This document shows positions 36,442-45,670 of a DNA stretch of 64,000 bases, one piece after another (within the stretch, counting starts at the first letter, position 1; the number at the start of each line of letters is the position of its first letter). A program made the translations under genes and the position numbers. Source of the stretch: JADHLK01 sp038131695 (lineage in GTDB: Bacteria; Pseudomonadota; Alphaproteobacteria; Puniceispirillales; Puniceispirillaceae); contig JAYPQA010000020.1 in the NCBI GenBank assembly GCA_038131695.1, positions 16,625-80,624 of the forward strand. The letters run 5' to 3'. A model generated the notes under the pieces. That model was not told the origin of the DNA and did not search any database. It saw only the letters and a program-made list of their open reading frames with translations.

Positions 36442-37314
36442 TCAGTGATTGAGAATCTGGCTCAAAAACAGCTTGGTGCGATCCGAGCGGGGATTATTGA
36501 AGAAGTTTTTCGGGTCATTTTCTTCGACAATCTGGCCCTCATCCATAAAGATCACCCGATCCGCCACCTTGTTGGCAAAGCCCATCTCATGGGTCACCAC
36601 CAGCATGGTCATGCCGGTATTGGCCAGCTCAATCATTGTGTCCAGCACTTCTTTGATCATTTCCGGATCAAGGGCTGAGGTCGGCTCATCAAACAGCATG
36701 ATAGTCGGCTGCATACACAAGGAGCGGGCTATCGCCACACGCTGCTGCTGGCCGCCGGACAGCTGGCCCGGATATTTGCCGGCCTGTTCCGGGATACGCA
36801 CCCGGTCCAGATATTCCATCGCCAGGGCCTCTGCCTCGGCCTTGGGCATCTTGCGCACCCAAATCGGGCCCAGCGTGCAATTTTCCAGCACCGTCAGATG
36901 CGGAAACAGGTTAAAGGACTGAAACACCATGCCGACATCCTTGCGGATGGTTTCCAGATTTTTCAAATCCGAGGTCAGTTCGGTATCATTGACGATAATA
37001 TCGCCTTTCTGATGCGCTTCCAGACGATTGATACAGCGTATCAGCGTGGATTTGCCGGACCCGGACGGCCCGCAAATAACGATCCGCTCCCCCTCATAGA
37101 CCTGCAGGTTAATATCGCGCAGCACATGGAAATTGCCATACCATTTATTCATCCCGTCAATCTTGATGACAGACCGGTTGCCGGGTTTGCCGGCCCTTTT
37201 GGGCGCGGTTTTTTGAATGGCTGCTTTTTTGGCCACGGGTTTGGCAGCTGCTTTGCGAGCTGTCTTTTTGGCCGCTTTCTTGACCGTCTTTTTGGATGCG
37301 GATGGCGGTGTCAT
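36442..37314 (-). CDS. aapP: General L-amino acid ABC transporter, ATP-binding protein
   Basis: AapP powers uptake by AapQM. The ATPase domain (about 48-290) has Walker A CGPSGSGKSTLIR, the Q-loop MVFQSFNLFPHLTVLEN, the signature LSGGQQQR, Walker B IMLFDEPTSALDPEM and the H-loop VVTHEMGF, as in polar amino-acid importers. Unusually, the first ~46 residues form a Lys/Ala-rich tail with about 13 lysines (KKTVKKAAKKTARKAAAK). Family members normally start at the equivalent of RSVIKIDGMNKWYG. It is the last gene of aapJQMP, nine bases after aapM. Confidence 0.93.
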   Translation of the reverse strand: MTPPSASKKTVKKAAKKTARKAAAKPVAKKAAIQKTAPKRAGKPGNRSVIKIDGMNKWYGNFHVLRDINLQVYEGERIVICGPSGSGKSTLIRCINRLEAHQKGDIIVNDTELTSDLKNLETIRKDVGMVFQSFNLFPHLTVLENCTLGPIWVRKMPKAEAEALAMEYLDRVRIPEQAGKYPGQLSGGQQQRVAIARSLCMQPTIMLFDEPTSALDPEMIKEVLDTMIELANTGMTMLVVTHEMGFANKVADRVIFMDEGQIVEENDPKNFFNNPRSDRTKLFLSQILNH

Positions 37315-37323
37315 AACCCTCTC

Positions 37324-38454
37324 CTATCGGTGTTCGGTTGCCAGCCGCTTTTCCAGCCAGAGCGAATAGCGCGACATGGCAAAACAGCTGACAAAGAAAA
37401 ACAAGGCGACAAACAGATAAATTTCGTTGGACAGGCCGTTCCAGTTGGAATCCGCCAGCGCGGCCCGGCCTATCCCCAGCGGGTCCAGCAGCCCGATAAC
37501 GATGACCAGCGTGGTATCCTTGTAAAGCCCGATAAAGGTGTTCACGATACCGGGGATGGATATTTTCAGCGCCTGAGGAAGCGTGATCAGGCGGGTGGTC
37601 TGCCAATAATCCAGCCCGATGGCCTGGGCCGCCTCATACTGGCCGGCCGGGATCGCCTGCAAGCCACCGCGTATCACCTCGGCAACATAGGCGGCTGAGA
37701 AAAAGGTCACCATGATCAGCACCCGCAACAGCAAGTCAAAATGCGTGCCGGGCGGCAGAAAATAATTCAGCATGGTCGAGGCGACAAACAAAAGGGTAAT
37801 CAGCGGCACGCCGCGCATGAATTCGATAAACATGATCGACAAGGTGCGCACCGCCAGCAATCTGGACTGCCTGCCAAGAGCCAGCAATATCCCCAGCGGC
37901 AGCGAGGCGGCAATACCTGTCACCCCGACAATCAGGGTGAGCATGAAACCGCCAAACAGCGCCGTCTTGACAGGCGGCAGGCCAAAGACGCCGCCCAGCA
38001 GCAGCACAGCTGTCAAAACCGGATAAAAGGCGCTGAACCACAGCATCAGCCGCCGGGCCGGAAAGCTGGGCACCAGCAGCGGGCCTATCGCCGCAAATAA
38101 CAGGAAAAAACAGACCAGCGGCCGCCAGCGCTCAGCTTCCGGATAGAAACCGAACATGAATTGTTCAATCCGCTTGCCAATGACCGCCCAGCAGGCGCCA
38201 CTGTCAATCTTCAGGCATTCCTGCTTGCTGCCGGCCTGGGCCACCGCATCAAAGACAAACCAGCCAGAAGAGGAGCTGACCAGCAGCCAGAGCAGCCAGA
38301 CAATCACCAGGGTCAATACGGAATTGGTTAGGTTATAGAACAGATTCTGGCGCAGCCACCCTACCGGGCCGGTCGTGCCAACCGGCGGCGGCAAGGCCGG
38401 CAGGCTGGCGGTTGCGACATATCCCCTGGCGTTTTGTGATGGTGATGAAGCCAT
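37324..38454 (-). CDS. aapM: General L-amino acid ABC transporter, permease AapM
   Basis: One of two inner-membrane permeases of the Aap system. The 376-residue protein has an N-terminal cytoplasmic leader, a membrane segment near 45-62, a long periplasmic part with two cysteines (ECLKIDSGACW), and a C-terminal permease core. The core carries the coupling loop EVIRGGLQAIPAGQYEAAQAIGL at about 258-280, typical of the His/Glu/Gln/Arg permease family. It is nine bases downstream of aapQ. Confidence 0.93.
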   Translation of the reverse strand: MASSPSQNARGYVATASLPALPPPVGTTGPVGWLRQNLFYNLTNSVLTLVIVWLLWLLVSSSSGWFVFDAVAQAGSKQECLKIDSGACWAVIGKRIEQFMFGFYPEAERWRPLVCFFLLFAAIGPLLVPSFPARRLMLWFSAFYPVLTAVLLLGGVFGLPPVKTALFGGFMLTLIVGVTGIAASLPLGILLALGRQSRLLAVRTLSIMFIEFMRGVPLITLLFVASTMLNYFLPPGTHFDLLLRVLIMVTFFSAAYVAEVIRGGLQAIPAGQYEAAQAIGLDYWQTTRLITLPQALKISIPGIVNTFIGLYKDTTLVIVIGLLDPLGIGRAALADSNWNGLSNEIYLFVALFFFVSCFAMSRYSLWLEKRLATEHR

Positions 38455-38463
38455 AGCCTGCCC

Positions 38464-39627
38464 CTAGCGTCCGACCAGCCGCACGCGGCTGTTATACCAG
38501 TTCATGAAAGCGGAAATTATCAGCGAGATGATAAGGTAAATTCCCATCACCATCAGCATGGCCTCCATCTCCCGGCCTGTCTGATTGAGTGTAATTCCGC
38601 CCAGCGTCGCCACAATATCCATATAGCCGATGGCAATCGCCAGCGAGGAATTCTTGGTCAGATTAAGATATTGCGAGGTCAGCGGCGGAATGATAATGCG
38701 GCGCGCCTGCGGCAAAATCACTTCATTCATCACCTGATTGGGTCGCAAGCCAATCGCCTCAGCTGCCTCTCTCTGGCCTTTATCCACCGCGATAATACCG
38801 GCGCGGACAATCTCTCCGATAAATGCAGCGGTATAGATGGACAGCGCAAAGGTAAGGGCCACAAATTCCGGCGGCAGCTGGATACCACCGCGGAAATTAA
38901 AGCCTTTCAGGGCCGGAAAGCTGAGTGAAATGGGCTGGCCAGCCGCAAAAAAGGCCAGCAGCGGCAGCAAAATCCAAATCGCGAGATTGACCCGGAATAC
39001 CGGCAGCTGCACCCCGGACTGGCGCTGGCGGGCCCGGGCATAGCGGGCGAATCCGACCGAGAAAAACAGCGCGGCCACCACCCCCAGCCAGACCAGCCAG
39101 ATACCTGTCTCAGCTATCGGCTTTGGCACATAAAGCCCGCGATTGGTCAGAAACAGCACCTCACCAACGGTCAGCGCCTTTTTCGGGTGCGGCATGGTAT
39201 TCACGATAATCCCGTGCCAAAGCAGGATATGCAGCAACACCGGCACATTGCGGGTAAATTCGATATAGACATAAGCCAGCTTGCTGATCAGCCAGTTGCG
39301 CGACAGCCGCGCAACCCCCAGCACAAATCCCAGCACCGTCGCCAGCACAATACCGACACCGGCAACCAGAAAAGTATTCAGCAAGCCCACTATCGCAGCG
39401 CGCAAATGCGTCGATCTGTTGGTATATTCGATCAGCGTCTGGTTAATATCATAGCCAGCTGGCAGCATCAGGAAATCAAAGCCGAATCCCTTGTTCAGCG
39501 TGGCAAAATTGCTGATCACATTGCTGATCAGCCAGGAAAAACAGGCAAAGAAAGCGACCAGAACAAATATCTGGATCAAAATACCGCGCGATTGCTCATT
39601 GCGCCAAAGGGAACTCAAATATGACAT
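38464..39627 (-). CDS. aapQ: General L-amino acid ABC transporter, permease AapQ
   Basis: The second permease of the Aap system, 387 residues. It has an N-terminal membrane segment (about 16-36), FGFDFLMLPAGYDINQTLI, which is characteristic of AapQ, and VYIEFTRNVPVLLHILLWH. The coupling loop is EIVRAGIIAVDKGQREAAEAIGL near 280-302. The distance to aapJ is 120 bases and holds a strong hairpin, which would let the binding protein be made in excess over the permeases. Confidence 0.94.
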   Translation of the reverse strand: MSYLSSLWRNEQSRGILIQIFVLVAFFACFSWLISNVISNFATLNKGFGFDFLMLPAGYDINQTLIEYTNRSTHLRAAIVGLLNTFLVAGVGIVLATVLGFVLGVARLSRNWLISKLAYVYIEFTRNVPVLLHILLWHGIIVNTMPHPKKALTVGEVLFLTNRGLYVPKPIAETGIWLVWLGVVAALFFSVGFARYARARQRQSGVQLPVFRVNLAIWILLPLLAFFAAGQPISLSFPALKGFNFRGGIQLPPEFVALTFALSIYTAAFIGEIVRAGIIAVDKGQREAAEAIGLRPNQVMNEVILPQARRIIIPPLTSQYLNLTKNSSLAIAIGYMDIVATLGGITLNQTGREMEAMLMVMGIYLIISLIISAFMNWYNSRVRLVGR

Positions 39628-39695
39628 CTTGGGATGCCTCTTTACCGATCTGGGGCCGTGCGGCCGGACACTTAAAAATTAAGTCATTCAAAGAA

Positions 39696-39732
39696 GAACA
39701 GCCCTTCTCCGGTTAAGGGAAAAGGGCTGTTC
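39696..39732 (-). terminator. Stem-loop between aapJ and aapQ
   Basis: A perfect 11-bp stem (GAACAGCCCTT with AAGGGCTGTTC) with a 15-base loop lies 15 bases after the aapJ stop on the minus strand. Only a short T-containing tail follows. Such hairpins in binding-protein transporter operons act as partial terminators or 3' stabilisers. Confidence 0.7.
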
Positions 39733-39747
39733 GTCGCATTCAGATAG

Positions 39748-40763
39748 TTATTTTACCGGCGGGATATAGTGCAGGCCGCCATCCTTGGCCAGCGCGTTGA
39801 TACCGCGCGACAGGCCCAGCTTGGTGCTCTTGCCCAGATGCCGCTCAAAGGATTCGCCGTAATTGCCGACCTGGGTGATGATGTTGTAAGCCCAGTCAGG
39901 CGACAGGCCCAATGCTGTCACACCCTGCAATTCCTCAACACCAAGCAGACGGCGGATTTCCGGGTTTTCGGACCCCTTCATCTCATCTGCATTCTGTGAG
40001 GTAATGCCCAGCTCTTCAGCAACCATCATGGCTTTCAGAGTCCAGGAGGCAATATCAGCCCACTGGTCATCGCCGTGGCGCACGACCGGGCCAAGCGGCT
40101 CCTTGGAGACAACTTCCGGCAGCACGACATGGTCATCCGGATTGTCAAAAGCAGCTTTGGTCGCCGCCAGACCGGATGCGTCTGTTGTGTAAACATCGCA
40201 GCGCCCGGCCAGATAGTTGGCCTGTGCTTCAGCGTTGGTCGCAATCGGCACCGGCTCATAGCTCATATTGTTCAGCGAGAAATATTCGGCCAGATTCAGC
40301 TCAGTCGTGGTGCCGGTCTGGATGCAGACAGAAGCCCCGTCCAGCTCAGTCGCAGAGCTGACACCCAGAGAGGCCGGAACCATAAAGCCCTGACCATCAT
40401 AATAGTTCACACCGACAAAAGTCTGCTGCAGGTCAACATCGCGGCTGAAAGTCCAGGTTGTGTTACGGGACAGGATTTCCCCTCGCCCGCACGCAGCTTG
40501 GTAAAGCGCTCAGCTGTGGTGGACGGCACAAAGCCAACCGCCCCGGCATCGCCCAGAACAGCCGCTGCAACAGCCCGGCAATAGTCAATGTCAAAGCCTG
40601 ACCAGACACCCTGATCATTCGGTGCAGCAAAGCCAGCAAGACCAGTATTCACGATACAAGTCAATTCACCCTTGGCACGCACATCATCCAATGTAGCGGC
40701 CCCTGCCGTCCCGGCCAGCGCGATGCTGGCAAGCCCGGCAACAATCCATGAAGTGTTCTTCAT
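39748..40763 (-). pseudogene. aapJ: General L-amino acid-binding periplasmic protein AapJ, one frameshift
   Basis: AapJ is the periplasmic receptor of the transporter. The N-terminal part starts MKNTSWIVAGLASIALAGTAGA, a clear signal peptide, and runs to FTKLRAGEGK. The rest is in another frame: EILSRNTTWTFSRDVDL, FVGVNYYDGQGFM and GNYGESFERHLG to the stop at 39748. The break lies near 40480 in a run of four G; one extra base there would restore the typical GExEILSRN. An upstream frame extension exists but the ATG at 40763 with agggatgaa ahead is right for secretion. Because aapQMP are intact, a sequencing indel is the simplest reading. Confidence 0.88.
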
Positions 40764-41078
40764 TTCATCCCTCATCATTTCCAGATTGTCAATTTGCAAA
40801 GGCTCCCTGTTCCCCCTCTTTTCAAGAAGGCCCCACACATTCCACCATCTTGTTCAGAAGATAAGCCGTTTGACAAGTTTTTCTTGGATTTTATTGCGTA
40901 TTTTTGGATTTTTCTTTGCAAAAGCTGTTTATCCGCCCGGTCTTGACAAATGGACCAGCTGGCAGGAAGACTGGAAAAGGGGCGCAAATCCCCTTCTGGC
41001 ACAAGCTGGGAAACAGATAAATCAGAGCAACAGGACAGGGCGGGACGGCACAGCCCGGCCCTGACAGCAGAGGGCAAA
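40764..41078. other. Divergent intergenic region aapJ / pncA
   Basis: 315 bp without a gene. The 40860-40925 stretch is AT-rich and is the best place for the aapJ promoter. No regulator site was recognised. A frame on the plus strand from 40950 runs into pncA but lacks resemblance to the family before the ATG at 41079. Confidence 0.4.
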
Positions 41079-41714
41079 ATGGGCGGACAGATCCAGATTA
41101 CAGAAAAAGATGCACTGATTCTGATTGATATTCAGAATGATTTTTGCCCGGGCGGGGCTCTGGCGGTGCCGGAAGGCGATAAGGTGGTGGCGGTGGCCAA
41201 CCGGCTGATGGACAGCTTTTCCCTAATCGCCTTCAGTCAGGATTGGCATCCGGCCGGGCATAAATCCTTTGCGTCTGCCCATGCTGGAAAAAACCCGTTT
41301 GAAACCACGCAAATGCCCTATGGGACACAGATTCTCTGGCCCGATCACTGTGTGCAGGGAAGCGGCGGGGCCGCCTTTCACCCGGGCCTTGATGAAAACC
41401 GCGCCAGCGTTGTGATTCGCAAGGGCAGCAACCCGCAGATCGATTCCTATTCCACCTTTTATGAAAATGACCGCAAGACGGCGACCGGGCTGGCTGGCTA
41501 TTTGAAACAGCGCGGAATTGAGCGGATTTTTCTGGCCGGGCTGGCCTGGGAATATTGCGTCGGTTTTTCAGCCCTGGATGGCCGGGCTGAGGGGTTTGAG
41601 GTATTTTTTGTGGAAGATGGCACAGGCGCCTTTCACAATGACGATTTCGCCACGATGAACGCCCAGCTGCAAGAGGCCGGTGTTCAGCACATCCAATCCA
41701 GCGCACTCAGCTGA
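41079..41714 (+). CDS. pncA: Nicotinamidase
   Basis: PncA hydrolyses nicotinamide to nicotinic acid for NAD salvage. The 211-residue isochorismatase-fold protein has the catalytic Asp in ALILIDIQNDFCPGGAL, the metal-binding DWHPAGHKSF, WPDHCVQGSGGAAFHP, the catalytic Lys in VIRKGSNPQIDSYS and a Cys in the GLAWEYCVGF motif, where the usual sequence is LATDYCV. The ATG at 41079 is chosen because homology starts directly after it. Confidence 0.93.
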   Translation: MGGQIQITEKDALILIDIQNDFCPGGALAVPEGDKVVAVANRLMDSFSLIAFSQDWHPAGHKSFASAHAGKNPFETTQMPYGTQILWPDHCVQGSGGAAFHPGLDENRASVVIRKGSNPQIDSYSTFYENDRKTATGLAGYLKQRGIERIFLAGLAWEYCVGFSALDGRAEGFEVFFVEDGTGAFHNDDFATMNAQLQEAGVQHIQSSALS

Positions 41715-41727
41715 GTTTGCTGGCCCG

Positions 41728-42369
41728 TTATTCCCATTCCAGGGCAAACATCGCCTCATTGCGCCGGTTGAAAGGCAGGGTGAACGGCCCGTTATAGGTC
41801 GCCTTGACCGGCGGGCCGAGCGGCGTGAGCCCGTCGCGCTCCAGCATTTGCCGGAGCAGCTGGTGATGGCGGGTGAAATTGCTGTCAGAGGCGCGGCCTG
41901 AATAGGTGATAACGGCGAAATACTCAGCTGGCAGCAATTTGACAGAGACGGCCGGGTTGGTGGGCTGCGGGGCGGTATCGGCTGTGAATTCCGGCGGCAG
42001 GAAAAACTGCATCACCTTCTGGCCAAAGGCTTGCTGCTGGGTCACCGGCGCAGTCATGCGGATTTTCACCGATTCGGTGACCGGCACAGTCATGGCCAGC
42101 TTTTTTGCCGCGATATTGGCCCCGGAAATATAGCTGAACAGGGTTTGAAAGCCGCCGCTGTCCGGGCCATAGGCCGTTTCGGCCACCAGCCGCGGGGCAT
42201 AGAGCCGAACCTCATAGCTGTCCGTTCTTGCGACCAGCTGATAGGCAGGCTCATCATAGGCCATGACCGGCCCCGGCAGCCAGCAGGTGAGCAGGCATAA
42301 AAGCATCACAGCAGATTTTTGACAGCTTTGCGCATCCGGCGAGACGCCCTTCTTCTTAATCCATTTCAT
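41728..42369 (-). CDS. SOUL family haem-binding protein, exported
   Basis: The 213-residue protein has a signal peptide (about 1-37, hydrophobic core VMLLCLLTCWLPGPVMA) and then a SOUL domain: YEVRLYAPRLVAET, FSYISGANIAAKKLAMTVPV, IRMTAPVTQQ and VMQFFLPPEFT. SOUL proteins bind haem or porphyrin in eukaryotes; bacterial roles are unclear. It is convergent with pncA, 13 bases apart. A link to haem metabolism is only suggested by the family. Confidence 0.85.
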   Translation of the reverse strand: MKWIKKKGVSPDAQSCQKSAVMLLCLLTCWLPGPVMAYDEPAYQLVARTDSYEVRLYAPRLVAETAYGPDSGGFQTLFSYISGANIAAKKLAMTVPVTESVKIRMTAPVTQQQAFGQKVMQFFLPPEFTADTAPQPTNPAVSVKLLPAEYFAVITYSGRASDSNFTRHHQLLRQMLERDGLTPLGPPVKATYNGPFTLPFNRRNEAMFALEWE

Positions 42370-42520
42370 AGCTTCTATACAATCAGGCCGACCCAGCGGA
42401 TCACCGGCAAACAGGCTTGCGGCCTGTCTTTTTTTTGAGAACCGGGCCGCGCTTGATAATTGACAGCCTGCTTTTGGTCTGATGGGATTGGCGGGGGCCG
42501 AACGCCCTGAAGGAGAGAGA

Positions 42521-43645
42521 ATGCGCGCTTTTATTTTGCTAATCTTGTTGGCATTTGCCCCGATTCAGATACAGGCTGAAATCCTCACCGGGGATCAGGG
42601 CAGCCGCCTGAAGGCCGCTATTGTCAGCGATTTTGACTCCCCCTGGGCGATGGCCTTTATCACCCCGGAAGAGCTGCTGGTCACCACAAAGCCGGGCCGG
42701 CTCTGGCTGGTCAACCGCGGCGGCGAAAAACAGCCGGTTTCCGGCCTGCCACAGATTTTTGCCGGTGGTCAGGGCGGCCTAGGTGATATTGTCCCGCACC
42801 CGGATTTTGCCCGCAATCAGCTGGTCTATCTGTCTTTTGTCGCCTCCGAAGATGGCGGGCGCACGCGCTTTGCACGGGTGATAAGGGCGCGGCTGGACAG
42901 GCAGGGCAGGCCGCGCCTGACCGGCCATGAGATCATCTGGGATCAACAGCCTGCCCGCCCGGGCAAAGGGCATTTTTCCCACCGTCTGGTTTTCGGGCCC
43001 GCCGGATCGCCCTGGCAGGGCAGCCTGTTTATCACCTCTGGTGACCGCCAGGAGCTGGCCCCGGCCCAGGATTGGCAGAGCGGGCTCGGCAAGATTATTC
43101 GCCTTTATGAAGATGGCAGCGTGCCAGCAGACAACCCGTTTCAGGACAAGGGCGCGCTGGCAAAAACTTTCTGGTCGCTGGGGCATCGCAACGCGCTGGG
43201 CATCGCCTTTGACAGCTCTGGCCAGCTCTGGGCAACGGAGATGGGGCCGCGCCACGGGGATGAGATGAACCGGATTATGCCGGGGGCCAATTATGGCTGG
43301 CCCCTGGTTTCTGAGGGAAATCACTATAGCGGGCGCAAAATTCCGCCGCATAATACCCGGCCTGAAATGAACGCCCCGGCCGCCTATTGGGTGCCAACCA
43401 TTGCCCCGTCCGGGCTGGTTTTCTATCAAGGAGAGAAGTTCCCGAACTGGGTCGGCAATGCCTTTATCGGCGGGTTGCGGAGCCGGGCTCTGATCCGGAT
43501 AGCCTTTCCGGGTGGCCAGCCTGTCGAAGCTGAGAGATTTGGCTGGGGAGAGCGGGTGCGCGAGGTGGAAGCCGGGCCGGACGGGGCAATCTGGGTGCTG
43601 GAGGACGGGCCGACGGGCCGCTTGATCCGCCTCACCCCGGGCTAG
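42521..43645 (+). CDS. PQQ-dependent aldose/sorbosone dehydrogenase-like protein (YliI family), exported
   Basis: The 374-residue protein has a signal peptide (MRAFILLILLAFAPIQIQA) and a six-bladed beta-propeller of the glucose/sorbosone dehydrogenase family. It shows LGDIVPHPDFARNQLVYL, HFSHRLVFGP with the catalytic His, SLGHRNALGIAF, ATEMGPRHGDEMN, GANYGWPLVSEG and APSGLVFYQG, which line the PQQ pocket and calcium sites. The periplasmic enzyme would oxidise sugars. The ATG at 42521 is preceded by aggagaga. Its end overlaps the convergent TauE-type gene by four bases. Confidence 0.88.
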   Translation: MRAFILLILLAFAPIQIQAEILTGDQGSRLKAAIVSDFDSPWAMAFITPEELLVTTKPGRLWLVNRGGEKQPVSGLPQIFAGGQGGLGDIVPHPDFARNQLVYLSFVASEDGGRTRFARVIRARLDRQGRPRLTGHEIIWDQQPARPGKGHFSHRLVFGPAGSPWQGSLFITSGDRQELAPAQDWQSGLGKIIRLYEDGSVPADNPFQDKGALAKTFWSLGHRNALGIAFDSSGQLWATEMGPRHGDEMNRIMPGANYGWPLVSEGNHYSGRKIPPHNTRPEMNAPAAYWVPTIAPSGLVFYQGEKFPNWVGNAFIGGLRSRALIRIAFPGGQPVEAERFGWGERVREVEAGPDGAIWVLEDGPTGRLIRLTPG

Positions 43646-44376
43646 GCGGCCAGCGCCTGGGCCCCTTCATATATCAGCCGAGCAGCCAACACCGTGACCA
43701 GCCAGCGAAACACCCGCCTGAAAACGGTCTCGGAAATGCGGTTTGAGATATGCTTGCCCGCCCAGCTGCCAAAAAGGGCGGCCAGAGCCGCTATCAGAAT
43801 ATGCGGAATATAGGGGCGGTAATCAAAGCCTATCTGGCTGTAGGAAAAAATCTTCATAATATCCAGAGACAGCATGGCCACGGCCAGAGTGCCGGTAATC
43901 TGGCCTTTCAGCATTGGCGTGCGCAGCAATAAGGGTTGCAGAACCCCGCCTATGCCGAACAATGTTCCAAAGATGGAATGCACCACTCCGACCGCCGCAA
44001 ATCCCTTTGGCGGCAGGGTCAGCCTGGGGGCTATCGGTATCCAGACAAGCCCCAGAATCAGAAAGCCCAGCAACAGCAGCAAGGTTGCATCCGCCGCATA
44101 GGCGAAGGCTATCGCCCCGATGGTCACCCCAACCAGACAGCCCAGAATAAAATACCCCACAAAACCCCAGGAAATCTGTGACCAGAAAAGACCGATACGG
44201 GCGATCAGCGAAAACAAGGAAAAAGGACCCTGCAAGGCAATCGCCGCTGTTACCGGAAACACGGCGAGCGAGGCCGCCAGCAAAATATAAATGCCGCCAG
44301 TGGCAAAGGCGGCATTGACAAAAGAGGCCAGAAAACTGCCCACAGCGATAACAAAAAGCGATAGATCCATTGACAT
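43642..44376 (-). CDS. TauE/SafE family membrane protein
   Basis: The 244-residue protein has about eight hydrophobic segments in two repeated halves, as in the TauE/SafE (DUF81) family of anion or sulfite/sulfonate exporters. Typical stretches are ATGGIYILLAAS-like at the start and IFGTLFGIGGVLQPLLL in the second half. The substrate is unknown. No sulfur or taurine genes are adjacent. Confidence 0.82.
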   Translation of the reverse strand: MSMDLSLFVIAVGSFLASFVNAAFATGGIYILLAASLAVFPVTAAIALQGPFSLFSLIARIGLFWSQISWGFVGYFILGCLVGVTIGAIAFAYAADATLLLLLGFLILGLVWIPIAPRLTLPPKGFAAVGVVHSIFGTLFGIGGVLQPLLLRTPMLKGQITGTLAVAMLSLDIMKIFSYSQIGFDYRPYIPHILIAALAALFGSWAGKHISNRISETVFRRVFRWLVTVLAARLIYEGAQALAA

Positions 44377-44397
44377 CCGTGCCTCTTGGACCGGGAT

Positions 44398-44442
44398 ATG
44401 AAAAACCGGGTCATGAAAAACCGGGTCATGAAAAACCGGGAT
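44398..44442. repeat. Three tandem copies of a 15-bp unit
   Basis: ATGAAAAACCGGGTC or a close variant is repeated three times between the TauE-type gene and tRNA-Val. It lies next to the terminator of the tRNA. The third copy ends GGGAT. Such units arise by replication slippage. Confidence 0.8.
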
Positions 44443-44444
44443 AT

Positions 44445-44469
44445 TAAAAACAGCGCCATCTGGCGCTGT
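44445..44469 (-). terminator. Rho-independent terminator of tRNA-Val
   Basis: On the minus strand CAGCGCC, four bases, GGCGCTG form a seven-bp stem followed by TTTTTAATAT. It lies 17 bases after the tRNA 3' end. Confidence 0.75.
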
Positions 44470-44485
44470 CTGCGGGGCTTCAGGA

Positions 44486-44560
44486 TGGTGGAGCGTGCTG
44501 GGATTGAACCAGCGACCCCCACGATGTCAACGTGGTGCTCTCCCGCTGAGCTAACGCTCC
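44486..44560 (-). tRNA. tRNA-Val (GAC)
   Basis: The acceptor GGAGCGT pairs with the ACGCTCC end. The anticodon arm CCACG-TTGACAT-CGTGG presents GAC, the T-loop has GGTTCAATCC, and CCA is encoded at 44486-44488. A terminator follows. Confidence 0.96.
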
Positions 44561-44707
44561 CTCCTGATGCGCCTGTAGTTAAGACCAAATGCCCCTTAAG
44601 TCAAGTCAACTCAAGTCACGTCACCTCAGGCCAAGCCATCGGGGCCAGCTGCCGTCAGGCGGATTTGCCTGTTTGGATTTTCGCAAAACTGTCCTATCTT
44701 TGGGTTC

Positions 44708-45670
44708 ATGAACTTTATGCAGCCGGTAACATCCCAGAAAAGGCAGCTGCCTCCGGTCTTTCAGCCCGCCTCGGCAGGCTTGCCGGAGCCGGTGCTATAT
44801 GGCGGTGGAGCTGCCCCCGGCCCGCTGGTCATCTCGGTTCCGCATGGCGGGCGGGGCTATCCGGACTGGCTGCGGGACAGCCGGTTTCTGGCCGGGTTTC
44901 GCTCGCTGGAGGATATTGGCACAGACCAGCTGGCACGGCCGCTGGCCGGGCCGACCCGGCCGGCTCTCATCGCCCGCACCAGCCGCGCTCTGGTTGATGT
45001 CAATCGCCCGCCCGATGCGCATGATCCGCGCCTGATAGCCGACCCGCAGCCGGGCCAGGCCAGCGCGCTGCAGCGCGGCGCAGCCGGATCAGACAGGTTT
45101 GCCCAGCTTATCCGGGCGGGCTATGGGGTGGTGCCAAGGCTGGATGCCCGCCAGCAACCGCTTTATGACAGGCTGCTGGAGGGGGCTGAAATTGACCAGC
45201 GGCTGGCCGCCGCGCACCGGCCCTATCACCAGCTGCTGGCAGAGCAGCTGGCCGCCGCCCAGCAGGCGAGCGGACGGGTTCTGTTGCTTGATATTCATTC
45301 CATGCCGCCTGCCCGGCCCGGTCAGGAAAGGCTGGCTGATATGGTTTTTGGCAATCTGGACGGGCGCAGCTGTCCGGCGCAAATCACCCGGCTGGTCAGT
45401 GAAACCGTCCGCCAGGCCGGCTTTAGCCAGAGCTGGAACAAACCTTATTCAGGCGGCTGGATCACCCGCCATTATTCTACCGGAAAACAGGCTGTGCCGG
45501 TGTTGCAGATAGAGATTAACCGGGCCTTGTATCAAACCGGGCCGGATGAAATTGACCAGCAGGCGGCCAGCCGGATAACTGATTTTCTGCAGACCATCTG
45601 CCAGCATTGCGAGGCGCTGGCCGAAATCCAGCCGGATCTGTTCTCAACCCGGCGCATAGGGGTTGCTTGA
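44708..45670 (+). CDS. N-formylglutamate amidohydrolase family protein
   Basis: The family (FGase/HutG2-like) hydrolyses N-formylglutamate in histidine breakdown or related N-acyl amino acids. The 320-residue protein has VISVPHGGRGYPDW with a metal-binding His, LVDVNRPP, LLLDIHSMPP with the second His and the SGGWITRHYSTG motif. No hut genes surround it, so the substrate is uncertain. The first ATG is used; a second ATG three codons later is possible. Its end overlaps der by 27 bases on the opposite strand. Confidence 0.85.
   Translation: MNFMQPVTSQKRQLPPVFQPASAGLPEPVLYGGGAAPGPLVISVPHGGRGYPDWLRDSRFLAGFRSLEDIGTDQLARPLAGPTRPALIARTSRALVDVNRPPDAHDPRLIADPQPGQASALQRGAAGSDRFAQLIRAGYGVVPRLDARQQPLYDRLLEGAEIDQRLAAAHRPYHQLLAEQLAAAQQASGRVLLLDIHSMPPARPGQERLADMVFGNLDGRSCPAQITRLVSETVRQAGFSQSWNKPYSGGWITRHYSTGKQAVPVLQIEINRALYQTGPDEIDQQAASRITDFLQTICQHCEALAEIQPDLFSTRRIGVA

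Noticed and set aside
44386..44997. Plus-strand frame containing RAGIEPATPT across tRNA-Val
   Set aside because: This is the familiar false protein made by translating a tRNA gene; the tRNA on the minus strand explains it.
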